This document shows, piece after piece, positions 44,605-53,628 of a stretch of DNA of 64,000 nucleotides. Source of the stretch: an uncultured bacterium (GTDB taxonomy: Bacteria; Bacteroidota; Bacteroidia; Bacteroidales; Bacteroidaceae). The stretch spans positions 29,399 to 93,398 of the forward strand of contig CAJMQU010000013.1 in assembly GCA_905215555.1 (NCBI GenBank). Direction: 5' to 3'. The first letter of the stretch is position 1; each line of letters starts with the position of its first letter. The position numbers and the translations under genes are program-made. The notes beneath the pieces were generated by a model. The model was not told the origin of the DNA. It worked only from the letters and a program-made list of their open reading frames with translations, and searched no databases.

Positions 44605-46515
44605 ATGACGAAAAAAGCAAACTCCTATGCAATACGTAATGCATTCTATTTATTACTATGCAATGTATTGGTTCTTTTGATGGCGGCGGGATGTACCCGT
44701 GATGTCTATGATCCTAATGGTGGTAGTGATGAAGATAAACCTAATTCTTTTGATTTTGCTACTACTTCTACTATCCAGCTGAATGTGAAGTATGATGTTC
44801 CCAAAGGTTATAAAGTGCTTTTCAATGTCTATTTTGAAGATCCGTTTATGACGGATGAAGATGGACAGACTGTTTTACGTACTGATATCAACCCTGCAAT
44901 CACCCGTATGACTGATGAAAATGGCGAGTATCACGCCAAGGAAATTGTGGCGGCGGATCATGGTTCGGATGTTTACATTTATACTTCGTACATCGGAGTT
45001 CCGGGATTGGTGCAGACTACTATCACGGATAATGTGATTAGTGCTGATATTGAGTGGGAATTGACGGATGGTACTCCACAGACACGTGCCACTAAATGGA
45101 ATCCACCAACCAAGTATGGTACTTTGGGAACCTGGCAGGATAATGGTCGTCCGAATTATCTGAATAGTGAAGGAGAACTGCAATTGTCGGCTTCTGTATT
45201 GAATACAATTAGAAAAACAATCCCGGAAGGGGGAACTTGTCCTCAGAAATACCGCCAGTCTGCAGATTTCAAAGTGAATGATCCTGAAGGTAGAGATGCT
45301 GAGGTTTCTGTTCGCTTTATTGGGGGAACCAGTTCTGCTGCAAGTGTTTTCGGTTACTATTGTTATAAAGACGGTGCATCTGTTGCGGAAATAAATGCAG
45401 CAAAGAAATATATTGTTTTTCCCAATACACATACAGTCGGTAATTCTAAAAAGCCGGTTGGCTTGAAAGGCGGAGAATGTGTAAAGTTGCATTATATAGA
45501 TGAGAATGGAGTAGATAAAGGTACTGTATTTCCTAATGGAATAAGAATTGGCTGGTTTCTTCTGAATAATGCTTATGTTCAAGGAGGAGATGGTGGTAAG
45601 ACTTGTTATTCAACTACTGCCTTGAACTCTGACAAGCGTACACATACGGTTGCTTTTCGTATCAATGATTTTGTAGTGCTTTCATTTGAGGATTGGGGTG
45701 ATCAGGATTACAATGATGTGCAGTTTAATGTCTGGTCTAATCCGATAGAAGCAATTGCTCCTGATGTTCCGCCTGTAACTCCTGATTCGGGAACAGATGA
45801 TGACCGTTCTGTTGCTTATCGTATGACTTATAAAGGAATTCTAGCTTTCGAGGATAATTGGCCTAATAAAGGCGATTATGATTTGAACGATGTGATTGTG
45901 AGATATTATTCTGTTTTGGCGTTTAACACGGCTAACCAAGTACTTTCTACGGAAGATACATTTACGGTACTTTGGTCCGGAGCTGCTTTTAAGAACGGTT
46001 TCGCCTATCAGATGAATACCGATCGTTCAAATGTGGTCACTGAATTTGCAGAGGCTTCCGAAGCCGGTATAGGTTTGGATTCTGAACTTGCCAAGGCTAC
46101 GGTCAATGTGTTTACCAATGCTCTTGTGGCTACGGGTAATAATACAAAGACAACTGTTTATAAGATAAAAAATACTCTGACTACTCCTGTAGATCATGAG
46201 ACTTTTGGAGTAGCTCCTTATAATCCGTTTATCATGGTTCATGAGAATTTGGGTAATGATCGTTGTGAAGTCCATTTGGTAAACTATAAACCGACGGAAA
46301 AAGCTAATATGGATCTGTTTCATACAGGTAAGGACTTATCCTCACCGAGCAATGGTATTTACTATGTGGCGGCAGAGAATTATCCGTTTGCCATTCAGTT
46401 GGTTGATGCCGAAAATTTTAGTACGAAAGAGAAAGAAAGTGTCGACATTACTTATCCGGATTTTATCAAATGGGTGAAATCTAACGGTAGCGAGTATAAA
46501 GATTGGTATAAGTAA
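44605..46515 (+). CDS. LruC-domain surface lipoprotein
   Basis: 636 residues from ATG 44605, giving a signal peptide with lipobox LMAAGC followed by TRDVYD. No catalytic motif is visible. Two related beta-rich modules contain acidic, Ca-binding-like turns: FRINDFVVLSFEDWGDQDYNDVQFNVW at about 350-375 (split here: FEDWGDQDYNDVQF) and FEDNWPNKGDYDLNDVIVRY at about 415-435. These D-x-N-D-V patterns and the C-terminal part fit the LruC/DUF4842 family of secreted Bacteroidetes and Leptospira proteins. Likely an adhesion or matrix component on the surface; that is inference. It is a single gene that ends in a bidirectional terminator. Confidence 0.83.
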   Translation: MTKKANSYAIRNAFYLLLCNVLVLLMAAGCTRDVYDPNGGSDEDKPNSFDFATTSTIQLNVKYDVPKGYKVLFNVYFEDPFMTDEDGQTVLRTDINPAITRMTDENGEYHAKEIVAADHGSDVYIYTSYIGVPGLVQTTITDNVISADIEWELTDGTPQTRATKWNPPTKYGTLGTWQDNGRPNYLNSEGELQLSASVLNTIRKTIPEGGTCPQKYRQSADFKVNDPEGRDAEVSVRFIGGTSSAASVFGYYCYKDGASVAEINAAKKYIVFPNTHTVGNSKKPVGLKGGECVKLHYIDENGVDKGTVFPNGIRIGWFLLNNAYVQGGDGGKTCYSTTALNSDKRTHTVAFRINDFVVLSFEDWGDQDYNDVQFNVWSNPIEAIAPDVPPVTPDSGTDDDRSVAYRMTYKGILAFEDNWPNKGDYDLNDVIVRYYSVLAFNTANQVLSTEDTFTVLWSGAAFKNGFAYQMNTDRSNVVTEFAEASEAGIGLDSELAKATVNVFTNALVATGNNTKTTVYKIKNTLTTPVDHETFGVAPYNPFIMVHENLGNDRCEVHLVNYKPTEKANMDLFHTGKDLSSPSNGIYYVAAENYPFAIQLVDAENFSTKEKESVDITYPDFIKWVKSNGSEYKDWYK

Positions 46516-46540
46516 TAAAAGTGGGAGGCTTTTCTGAAGA

Positions 46541-46600
46541 AAAAAAGATTGCGCAACTTCATGCAAGAAATAATTTGTATGAAGTTGCGCAATCTTTTTT
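46541..46600. terminator. Bidirectional terminator with 22-bp perfect stem
   Basis: 46541-46562 pairs perfectly with 46579-46600 around a 16-nt loop; A run on the left and T run on the right make it work in both directions. It covers the stop codon of the minus-strand helicase. Confidence 0.9.
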
Positions 46601-48488
46601 ACGTTTTTGAAATCTCATTGATATACTCAATAAGTTTGTGATAGAATTTATGATGCTTTAGTGTATTCGTTTCGCCCAGTATCACCAGTTTCATGCGAGC
46701 ACGGGTGATGGCTACATTCATCCGTCGTAAATCATTCAAGAAGCCTATCTGTCCGTCCTCATTGGCACGCACAAGACTGATGAAAATGACATCACGTTCC
46801 TGTCCCTGAAAGCCGTCTACAGTATTAACGGTGAGCAGGCTACGGTAAGGACGCAGGGCGGCACTTGTTTTTATTTTGTTCCTAAGGTATTGCACCTGTG
46901 CTTTATAAGGTGAAATGATTCCGAAATCTATCCGCTCATCTAGAATACGCTGCCCGCCGATGCGTTGGATATAGGCTTCCAGTTCTTTCAGTAACAGATG
47001 AGCTTCTTCCCGGTTGATACGCCCGAAGGTTTCACCGACAAATTCCTCTTTAAATTCCATTTCCGAAGTATCTATCCATGTGATGGGGGTATCCCAATCG
47101 AGGATACCTCGGTGGCGTATTTCGGGAGCAGCTTCCAATTGCCCGTCATAAAACCACTGCGAAGGGAAGTGCATGATAGCCTCATTCATGCGATATTGAA
47201 TTTTCAATAAAGAGACGACGGTCGGCTTCGTTGTGACAATACGTTCCATAAGTGTATGTTCCAGTCCGGCGCGGGCGGCTTCATAGCATTTTATGGTGGC
47301 GGGTAACTGGCAATGGTCGCCCGCCAATATTATGCGGTCGGCTTTGCGGATGGCTATCCAGCAAGCAGCTTCCAGTGCTTGGGCAGCTTCATCAATGAAG
47401 AGTGTACCGAAGCGGCGTCCGTTCAGTACACGGTGGTTGCTGCTGACAAGAGTAGAAGCTATGACGTGTGCCGAGTCAAACAGGTCGGCATTGATTTGTA
47501 TTTCCAATTGTGTGGCGCGGTCTCGTAGGCGGCTCAGTCGGTTACGGGCACTTTCGCGTTCCTCGTAACTACCACGACGATGTCCGTTCATTTCGCGCAT
47601 GGCTTTGCGGATGCCCCATAGTTCAGTATAGGAGGGATGACTCTCGAAGCGGCGTTCGTAAGTAAACGAAAGCATCTTGTCATTCACCCTCGTTGGGTTA
47701 CCGATACGCAGGACGTTGACGCCACGGTCTACGAGTTTCTCACTAATCCAGTCGACGGCAGTGTTGCTTTGGGCACAGACCAGAACCTGCGGTTCACGAT
47801 GCAGCGTTTCATAGATAGCTTCTACGAGAGTAGTTGTCTTTCCTGTTCCCGGAGGACCGTGCACAATAGATACGTCCCGTGAACATAACACTTTATTTAC
47901 GGCAGTTTCCTGTGCAGAGTTTAGCCAGGGGAAACGTACAGGATAAAGTTCACGGGAACCGGGCTTCAGGGTGCCCAACATGATATCGCGCAATTCTGCC
48001 AATCGGTTGCCTTTGGCACGAAGTACATCAGAGAGGGCTTCGAACATAGTACGGTAGGAAGTCTCATCAAAATAAAGTTGTATGCCGAGGTTCTCTGTCG
48101 ACTGTACTTCCAGAATGGCGCCTGCACTGGGCATTGCTACCACCATCCGCGTTTCATCGGCATAACTGACGGTGCCGGTGAAGTTCATATAAGTGATCTT
48201 CCCATCCACTGATTGCCTGAAAAAGCATACGGGACGTCCGAACTCAAAATTGTGCTCTATATCAGTATCTTCGGTATGTGTAATTTCTATTACTAATTGA
48301 TTTAGTGAATTGTAGTAACTTCGTCCGGGAGTGGCAGGATACCAGCAAAGTCCCCGTTTCACCTTACGGGCTACACCCATGGTTTCCGTCTGCCGTTTGA
48401 ACTCTTCTTTTTCATATTCGTATTCCATGCGCAGGAGAAGTTCTTGCCGTTGGAGGTGATCAATTGGGGAAAGTTGTTTGTTATTCAT
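46599..48488 (-). CDS. SF1B helicase, IGHMBP2/DNA2-NAM7 type
   Basis: ATP-driven nucleic acid helicase. 629 residues, no signal peptide. An N-terminal beta-barrel-like region (about 40-150) precedes the helicase core: motif I GPPGTGKTTTLVEAI, motif Ia CAQSNTAVDWISEKL, motif II DEAAQALEAACW, motif III GDHCQLPATIK, motif IV QYRMNEAIMHFP, motif V VDGFQGQERDVIFISLVRAN and motif VI RRMNVAITRARMKLVILG. A coiled segment (about 285-340, charged Arg/Glu) sits in domain 1B. Substrate, DNA or RNA, is not determined. A -7 box on the minus strand lies at 48598-48605, beyond the dispersed hairpin repeat. Confidence 0.93.
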   Translation of the reverse strand: MNNKQLSPIDHLQRQELLLRMEYEYEKEEFKRQTETMGVARKVKRGLCWYPATPGRSYYNSLNQLVIEITHTEDTDIEHNFEFGRPVCFFRQSVDGKITYMNFTGTVSYADETRMVVAMPSAGAILEVQSTENLGIQLYFDETSYRTMFEALSDVLRAKGNRLAELRDIMLGTLKPGSRELYPVRFPWLNSAQETAVNKVLCSRDVSIVHGPPGTGKTTTLVEAIYETLHREPQVLVCAQSNTAVDWISEKLVDRGVNVLRIGNPTRVNDKMLSFTYERRFESHPSYTELWGIRKAMREMNGHRRGSYEERESARNRLSRLRDRATQLEIQINADLFDSAHVIASTLVSSNHRVLNGRRFGTLFIDEAAQALEAACWIAIRKADRIILAGDHCQLPATIKCYEAARAGLEHTLMERIVTTKPTVVSLLKIQYRMNEAIMHFPSQWFYDGQLEAAPEIRHRGILDWDTPITWIDTSEMEFKEEFVGETFGRINREEAHLLLKELEAYIQRIGGQRILDERIDFGIISPYKAQVQYLRNKIKTSAALRPYRSLLTVNTVDGFQGQERDVIFISLVRANEDGQIGFLNDLRRMNVAITRARMKLVILGETNTLKHHKFYHKLIEYINEISKT

Positions 48489-48510
48489 ATAAAATAATGA
48501 TATATGATGG

Positions 48511-48581
48511 TAAATGATAATTTAGCGAAGCAGAGCTTCGCAGTTGACAAGAGAACCAGTTGACAACTAAATTATCATTTA
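48511..48581. repeat. Dispersed hairpin repeat, copy 2 (long form)
   Basis: Perfect 15-bp outer arms (48511-48525 and 48567-48581), an inner hairpin GCGAAGC-AGA-GCTTCGC (48525-48541), and a direct repeat AGTTGACAA within the right half (from 48542 and 48558). The same outer and inner parts occur in shorter form at 8776-8816. It lies in the 5' leader of the helicase gene. Confidence 0.8.
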
Positions 48582-48597
48582 GTGTATTGTTTTCCTG

Positions 48598-48605
48598 CAA
48601 AGGTA
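48598..48605 (-). promoter_or_regulatory. -7 box for the helicase gene
   Basis: TACCTTTG on the minus strand. Transcripts from here would carry the hairpin repeat in a leader of about 100 nt. Confidence 0.5.
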
Positions 48606-48726
48606 ATCATTCTTCTGTTTTGCAGGAAGAAATGCTTTAATTTGTTAAACTTTTATTGACTTTAATTTGTTTATTATATTAATTTGTAATCTTTACAATA
48701 TTGAAATACTAAAAACTTAAGTGATT

Positions 48727-50970
48727 ATGGTGTATGACGTAACAATGTTAAAGGCCTTTTATGTTGCCTATAAGGGGAAAATAGAACACGTGCGGGCAGT
48801 CTTGCAACGCCCGTTGACGTTAGCAGAAAAGATTTTGTACACTCATCTGTATGATGAGAGAGGAGTGAAGAACTACAAGCGGGGAGAAGACTATGTGAAC
48901 TTCCGCCCCGACCGTGTAGCGATGCAGGATGCGACAGCGCAAATGGCATTGTTACAATTCATGAATGCAGGTCGTGAACAGGCTGCTGTTCCTTCTACAG
49001 TGCATTGCGACCATCTGATACAGGCTTATAAAGGCGCAAGAGAGGACATTGCTACGGCTACCAAGACGAATGAAGAAGTCTATGATTTCCTTCGCGATGT
49101 TTCTTCCCGTTATGGCATCGGTTTCTGGCAACCGGGAGCAGGTATTATTCACCAGGTAGTACTGGAAAATTATGCTTTCCCTGGTGGAATGATGGTAGGA
49201 ACAGACTCTCATACCCCCAATGCCGGTGGTTTGGGAATGGTTGCCATCGGTGTCGGCGGTGCCGATGCGGTAGATGTGATGACTGGTATGGAATGGGAAC
49301 TGAAGATGCCCCGCCTGATTGGTGTACACCTGAAAGGTGAGTTGAGCGGTTGGGCTGCCCCGAAAGATGTTATTCTGAAACTGGCAGGTATCTTGACCGT
49401 AAAAGGTGGTACGAATGCTATTATTGAATATTTCGGGCCGGGTACGGCTTCCTTGTCCGCTACAGGAAAAGCAACAATCTGTAACATGGGTGCCGAAGTG
49501 GGAGCAACCACTTCACTTTTCCCTTATGACGACCGCATGGCTACTTATCTGAAAGCTACCGGAAGGGAAGAAGTTGCTGAAATGGCTGACTCTGTGGCTG
49601 GGGATCTTCGTGCAGACGCTGATATAACGCTTGCTCCGGAAAACTACTATGATCGGGTAATTGAGATTGACCTTTCTAAATTGGAACCGTATATCAATGG
49701 TCCTTTCACACCGGATGCTGCCACACCTATTTCTGAATTTGCAGAAAAAGTATTGGCCAACGATTATCCGCGCAAGATGGAAGTAGGGTTGATAGGTTCG
49801 TGTACCAACTCATCTTATCAGGATTTGAGCCGTGCTGTTTCTTTGGCCCGCCAGGTTGAGAAGAAACATCTGAAGGTTGCCGCTCCTTTAATAGTGAACC
49901 CCGGTTCCGAAAGAATACGGGCCACAGCAGAGAGGGACGGGATGATAGAAACTTTTGAGAAAGTCGGTGCTACCATTATGGCTAATGCCTGTGGTCCTTG
50001 CATTGGGCAATGGAAGCGTGAGACGGATAATCCCACCCGTAAGAACTCTATTGTGACCTCTTTTAATCGTAATTTTGCCAAACGTGCGGACGGTAATCCG
50101 AATACATATGCCTTTGTCGCCTCCCCCGAATTGACTATGGCACTCACAATTGCCGGAGACCTTTGTTTCAATCCTTTGACAGATGCATTGGTGAATTGTA
50201 AAGGCGAGAAAGTGAAACTATCCGAACCTGTTGGCGAAGAACTGCCGCCGAAAGGCTTTGCTGAAGGCAGTGAGGGGTATATAGCTCCCAGTTGCGAAAA
50301 GACGGAAATCACGGTAAATCCTCATTCGCAACGGCTTCAGCTCCTGAAGCCTTTCCCGGCATGGGAAGGCACTGATTTGCTGAATATGCCTCTGTTGATT
50401 AAAGCACAGGGGAAATGTACTACCGACCATATCTCAATGGCAGGTCCGTGGCTCCGATTCCGTGGACATTTGGAGAATATTTCAGATAATATGCTGATGG
50501 GGGCCGTGAATGTATTTAATGGAGAAACTAATAGTGTTTGGAATCGTTCTACCAATACTTATGGCCCGGTTTCCGGTACAGCAAAGATGTATAAATCAGA
50601 AGGTATTGCCTCTATTGTGGTTGCCGAAGAAAACTATGGTGAAGGTTCCAGCCGTGAACATGCTGCTATGGAACCCCGTTTCCTGAATGTCCGTGTGATC
50701 CTGGCAAAGAGTTTTGCCCGCATCCATGAAACGAACTTGAAGAAACAGGGTATGCTGGCACTGACTTTTGTGGATAAAGCCGATTATGATAAAATACAGG
50801 AGCACGATTTGATCTCAGTAATTGGTCTGACAGAGTTTGCTCCCGGTCGTAATCTTAAGGTCGTCCTTCACCATGAAGATGGTACGAAAGAAAGTTTTGA
50901 AGCTCAACATACGTATAATGAATTGCAGATAAGTTGGTTTCGTGCCGGCTCTGCCCTTAATGCAAGATAA
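48727..50970 (+). CDS. acnA: Aconitate hydratase
   Basis: Iron-sulfur enzyme isomerising citrate to isocitrate. 747 residues from ATG 48727 (MVYDVTMLKAFY); a GTG at 48721 is in frame but less likely. Cluster cysteines are in GSCTNSSYQDLS and ANACGPCIGQW. Other signatures: VGTDSHTPNAGGLGMVAIGVGGADA and the C-terminal swivel GEGSSREHAAMEPRFLN. The length fits the mitochondrial-type aconitase rather than AcnB. First gene of acnA-icd-gltA; stop and icd start are 3 bp apart. Together these make 2-oxoglutarate for glutamate synthesis. Confidence 0.96.
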   Translation: MVYDVTMLKAFYVAYKGKIEHVRAVLQRPLTLAEKILYTHLYDERGVKNYKRGEDYVNFRPDRVAMQDATAQMALLQFMNAGREQAAVPSTVHCDHLIQAYKGAREDIATATKTNEEVYDFLRDVSSRYGIGFWQPGAGIIHQVVLENYAFPGGMMVGTDSHTPNAGGLGMVAIGVGGADAVDVMTGMEWELKMPRLIGVHLKGELSGWAAPKDVILKLAGILTVKGGTNAIIEYFGPGTASLSATGKATICNMGAEVGATTSLFPYDDRMATYLKATGREEVAEMADSVAGDLRADADITLAPENYYDRVIEIDLSKLEPYINGPFTPDAATPISEFAEKVLANDYPRKMEVGLIGSCTNSSYQDLSRAVSLARQVEKKHLKVAAPLIVNPGSERIRATAERDGMIETFEKVGATIMANACGPCIGQWKRETDNPTRKNSIVTSFNRNFAKRADGNPNTYAFVASPELTMALTIAGDLCFNPLTDALVNCKGEKVKLSEPVGEELPPKGFAEGSEGYIAPSCEKTEITVNPHSQRLQLLKPFPAWEGTDLLNMPLLIKAQGKCTTDHISMAGPWLRFRGHLENISDNMLMGAVNVFNGETNSVWNRSTNTYGPVSGTAKMYKSEGIASIVVAEENYGEGSSREHAAMEPRFLNVRVILAKSFARIHETNLKKQGMLALTFVDKADYDKIQEHDLISVIGLTEFAPGRNLKVVLHHEDGTKESFEAQHTYNELQISWFRAGSALNAR

Positions 50971-50973
50971 GAA

Positions 50974-52122
50974 ATGGATAAGATTACAGTACCTTTTATT
51001 ATGGGTGATGGAGTGGGAGTTGAAGTAACCCCCTCCATGCAGGCTATTGTGAATGCTGCCGTGCAGAAAGCTTACAGTGGACAACGGCAGATTGAATGGA
51101 TGGAAGTATGGGCAGGCGAACGGGCTTTCAAAAAGTGCGGCTTGTGGCTGCCCGATGAAACGATGGAAGCCTTCCGCAACTATAAAGTGGGTATCAAAGG
51201 TCCGTTGACGACTCCTGTCGGTGGTGGTATCCGCTCTCTGAACGTGGCGTTGCGCCAAACGCTGGATTTGTATGTATGTCTGCGCCCTGTCCGTTGGTAT
51301 CAAGGTATTCATTCTCCAGTTCGTCATCCGGAAAAAGTGAATATGTGTGTATTCCGTGAGAATACGGAAGATATCTATGCAGGTATCGAGTGGGAAGCGG
51401 GTACACCGGAGGCAGAAAAATTCTACCGCTTTCTGCATGATGAAATGGGCGTGACGAAAGTTCGTTTCCCGAATACATCATCGTTTGGTGTGAAGCCTGT
51501 TTCCAAAGAAGGAACAGAGCGTCTGGTGCGTGCTGCGTGTCGTTATGCACTCGAAAATCAATTGCCTTCTGTTACATTGGTGCACAAAGGCAATATCATG
51601 AAGTTCACCGAAGGTGGTTTCAAGAAGTGGGGCTATGAGTTGGCTGAGCGTGAATTTGGTGAGGCTCTGGCTAACGGACGTTTGGTTATCAAAGATTGCA
51701 TAGCGGACGCTTTCCTACAAAATACTTTGCTGATTCCTGAAGAATACTCAGTAATTGCTACCCTCAATCTGAATGGAGATTATGTTTCCGACCAGTTGGC
51801 GGCAATGGTAGGTGGCATCGGTATCGCTCCCGGTGCGAATATCAATTACCAGACTGGACACGCTATTTTTGAAGCTACCCATGGTACAGCACCGAATATT
51901 GCAGGTAAAGATATCGTAAATCCTTGCTCCATCATCCTCTCTGCGGTGATGATGCTCGAATATTTAGGTTGGAAGGAATCGGCCTCTCTGATAGAGCATG
52001 CCTTGGAACAAAGTTTCCTCGATGCCCGTGCCACCGCCGACTTGGCGCGCTTCATGCCTGGTGGCGTCTCTTTGTCTACTTCTGCCTTTACCCGGGAGAT
52101 TGTAGAAAGAATAAAAAAATAA
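50974..52122 (+). CDS. icd: Isocitrate dehydrogenase
   Basis: Oxidative decarboxylation of isocitrate to 2-oxoglutarate. 382 residues; the E. coli enzyme is 416. Motifs: IKGPLTTPVGGGIRSLNVALRQ (substrate Ser/Asn/Arg), VFRENTEDIYAGIEW, LVHKGNIMKFTEGGF, and the metal Asp region NLNGDYVSDQLAAMVGG. The nucleotide-binding stretch reads HGTAPNIAGKD, with Asn308-Ile309 where NADP enzymes like E. coli have Lys-Tyr; NAD-type relatives have Asp-Ile there. NADP preference should therefore not be assumed. Confidence 0.95.
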   Translation: MDKITVPFIMGDGVGVEVTPSMQAIVNAAVQKAYSGQRQIEWMEVWAGERAFKKCGLWLPDETMEAFRNYKVGIKGPLTTPVGGGIRSLNVALRQTLDLYVCLRPVRWYQGIHSPVRHPEKVNMCVFRENTEDIYAGIEWEAGTPEAEKFYRFLHDEMGVTKVRFPNTSSFGVKPVSKEGTERLVRAACRYALENQLPSVTLVHKGNIMKFTEGGFKKWGYELAEREFGEALANGRLVIKDCIADAFLQNTLLIPEEYSVIATLNLNGDYVSDQLAAMVGGIGIAPGANINYQTGHAIFEATHGTAPNIAGKDIVNPCSIILSAVMMLEYLGWKESASLIEHALEQSFLDARATADLARFMPGGVSLSTSAFTREIVERIKK

Positions 52123-52141
52123 TACTAACGATTAAAACGAT

Positions 52142-53491
52142 ATGAAAATGAAGAAGGAATACATTGTTTATAAGCTCTCTGAGAATATGAAGGAAGCCGT
52201 TCGGATTGATACTGAATTGTTCTCGAAGTTTGATGTGAAACGTGGTTTGCGTAATGAAGACGGCACGGGTGTGTTGGTTGGACTTACCAGAATTGGTAAT
52301 GTAGTGGGTTACGAACGTATTCCCGGTGGTGGTTTGAAGCCTATTCCGGGCAAGTTGTTCTATCGGGGATATGATGTTGAAGATATTGTCCATGCCTTTG
52401 TAAAAGAAAAACGTTTCGGATTTGAGGAAGTGGCTTATCTGCTGCTGTCCGGTAATCTGCCTGATAAGGAAGAACTAGCCTCTTTCCGCGAACTTATCAA
52501 TGATAATATGCCGTTGGAACAGAAAACCAAGATGAATATTATTGAGTTGGAGGGAAACAATATTATGAACATCCTGGCACGCAGTGTACTCGAAATGTAT
52601 CGTTTCGACCCAGAAGCTGATGACACTTCCCGTGACAACTTGATGCGTCAGAGCATAGACCTCATTTCCAAATTTCCCACAATCATTGCTTATGCATATA
52701 ATATGCTCCGTCATGCCACATTCGGCCGTTCTTTACATATTCGTCATCCGCAGGAAAATCTTTCGATTGCCGAGAATTTCCTCCATATGCTTAAGCGCGA
52801 TTATACTCAATTGGATGCCCGCACTCTCGATCTACTGTTGGTGCTTCAGGCTGAACATGGTGGTGGTAATAATTCTACTTTCACCGTTCGCGTCACTTCT
52901 TCTACCGGTACGGATACGTACTCAGCAATTGCCGCCGGCATCGGCTCTCTGAAAGGCCCGCTTCACGGTGGTGCAAACATCCAGGTGGCTGATATGTTCC
53001 ATCATTTGCAGGAGAATATTCAGGACTGGACGAATGTGGATGAGATTGATACGTATTTCACCCGTATGCTGAATAAGGAAGTATATAACAAGACCGGATT
53101 GATTTATGGTATCGGTCATGCTGTTTATACGATTTCCGACCCACGTGCCATCTTATTGAAAGAACTGGCCCGCGACCTTGCCAAAGAGAAAGGGAAAGAA
53201 CGCGAATTCGCTTTTCTGGAACTGTTGGAAGAACGTGCCATCGAAGTTTTTGGTCGCGTGAAGAATAACGGAAAGACAGTATCGAGCAATGTTGATTTCT
53301 ATTCCGGTTTTGTTTATGAGATGATCGGATTACCACAGGAAATCTTTACGCCACTGTTTGCTATGGCCCGTATCGTCGGTTGGTGTGCCCACCGTAACGA
53401 AGAATTGAACTTCGAAGGCAAGCGCATCATTCGTCCGGCCTACAAGAATGTACTTGAAGAAACAGCTTATGTGCCCATAAAGAAACGATGA
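52142..53491 (+). CDS. gltA: Citrate synthase
   Basis: Condenses acetyl-CoA and oxaloacetate. 449 residues. Active-site residues: His in GPLHGGANIQV, His in YGIGHAVYTISDPRA, Asp in SSNVDFYSGFVYEMIG. An N-terminal extension of about 60 residues (KEYIVYKLSENMKEAVRID) precedes LFYRGYDVEDIV. Start chosen at 52142, though ATG 52148 is also possible. It ends the acnA-icd-gltA operon with its own terminator, 20 bp before which no other gene occurs. Confidence 0.96.
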   Translation: MKMKKEYIVYKLSENMKEAVRIDTELFSKFDVKRGLRNEDGTGVLVGLTRIGNVVGYERIPGGGLKPIPGKLFYRGYDVEDIVHAFVKEKRFGFEEVAYLLLSGNLPDKEELASFRELINDNMPLEQKTKMNIIELEGNNIMNILARSVLEMYRFDPEADDTSRDNLMRQSIDLISKFPTIIAYAYNMLRHATFGRSLHIRHPQENLSIAENFLHMLKRDYTQLDARTLDLLLVLQAEHGGGNNSTFTVRVTSSTGTDTYSAIAAGIGSLKGPLHGGANIQVADMFHHLQENIQDWTNVDEIDTYFTRMLNKEVYNKTGLIYGIGHAVYTISDPRAILLKELARDLAKEKGKEREFAFLELLEERAIEVFGRVKNNGKTVSSNVDFYSGFVYEMIGLPQEIFTPLFAMARIVGWCAHRNEELNFEGKRIIRPAYKNVLEETAYVPIKKR

Positions 53492-53511
53492 AGTTCTTGT
53501 AAACTATTTAG

Positions 53512-53539
53512 GGGGGAAGTTTTCTTTTTCCCCCTTTTT
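53512..53539 (+). terminator. Terminator of acnA-icd-gltA
   Basis: GGGGGAA (53512-53518) pairs with TTCCCCC (53528-53534), 9-nt loop, followed by TTTTT. It isolates the steroid cluster from the TCA genes. Confidence 0.85.
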
Positions 53540-53542
53540 CTA

Positions 53543-53550
53543 TATCTTTG
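53543..53550 (+). promoter_or_regulatory. -7 box of the steroid/bile-acid cluster
   Basis: TATCTTTG matches TAnnTTTG, 3 bp after the gltA terminator. No TTTG lies 19-21 bp upstream because that space is the terminator, so an activator may be needed. Predicted start near 53557. Confidence 0.55.
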
Positions 53551-53562
53551 CCCGTACCTAAA

Positions 53563-53609
53563 TTGAAAAATGATAATTAAGCATATAGCGCTGAATTATT
53601 ATTTTTCAA
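53563..53609. repeat. 20-bp inverted repeat in the steroid operon leader
   Basis: 53563-53582 and 53590-53609 are inverted copies (18 of 20 matching) with a 7-nt centre, placed between the predicted transcription start and the start codon at 53629. It could be an operator for a dimeric repressor or an RNA hairpin. Its core, AATGATAATT...AATTATTATT, resembles the outer arms of the dispersed hairpin repeats at 8776 and 48511. Confidence 0.75.
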
Positions 53610-53628
53610 CGCAATAAAAAATAAAAGT

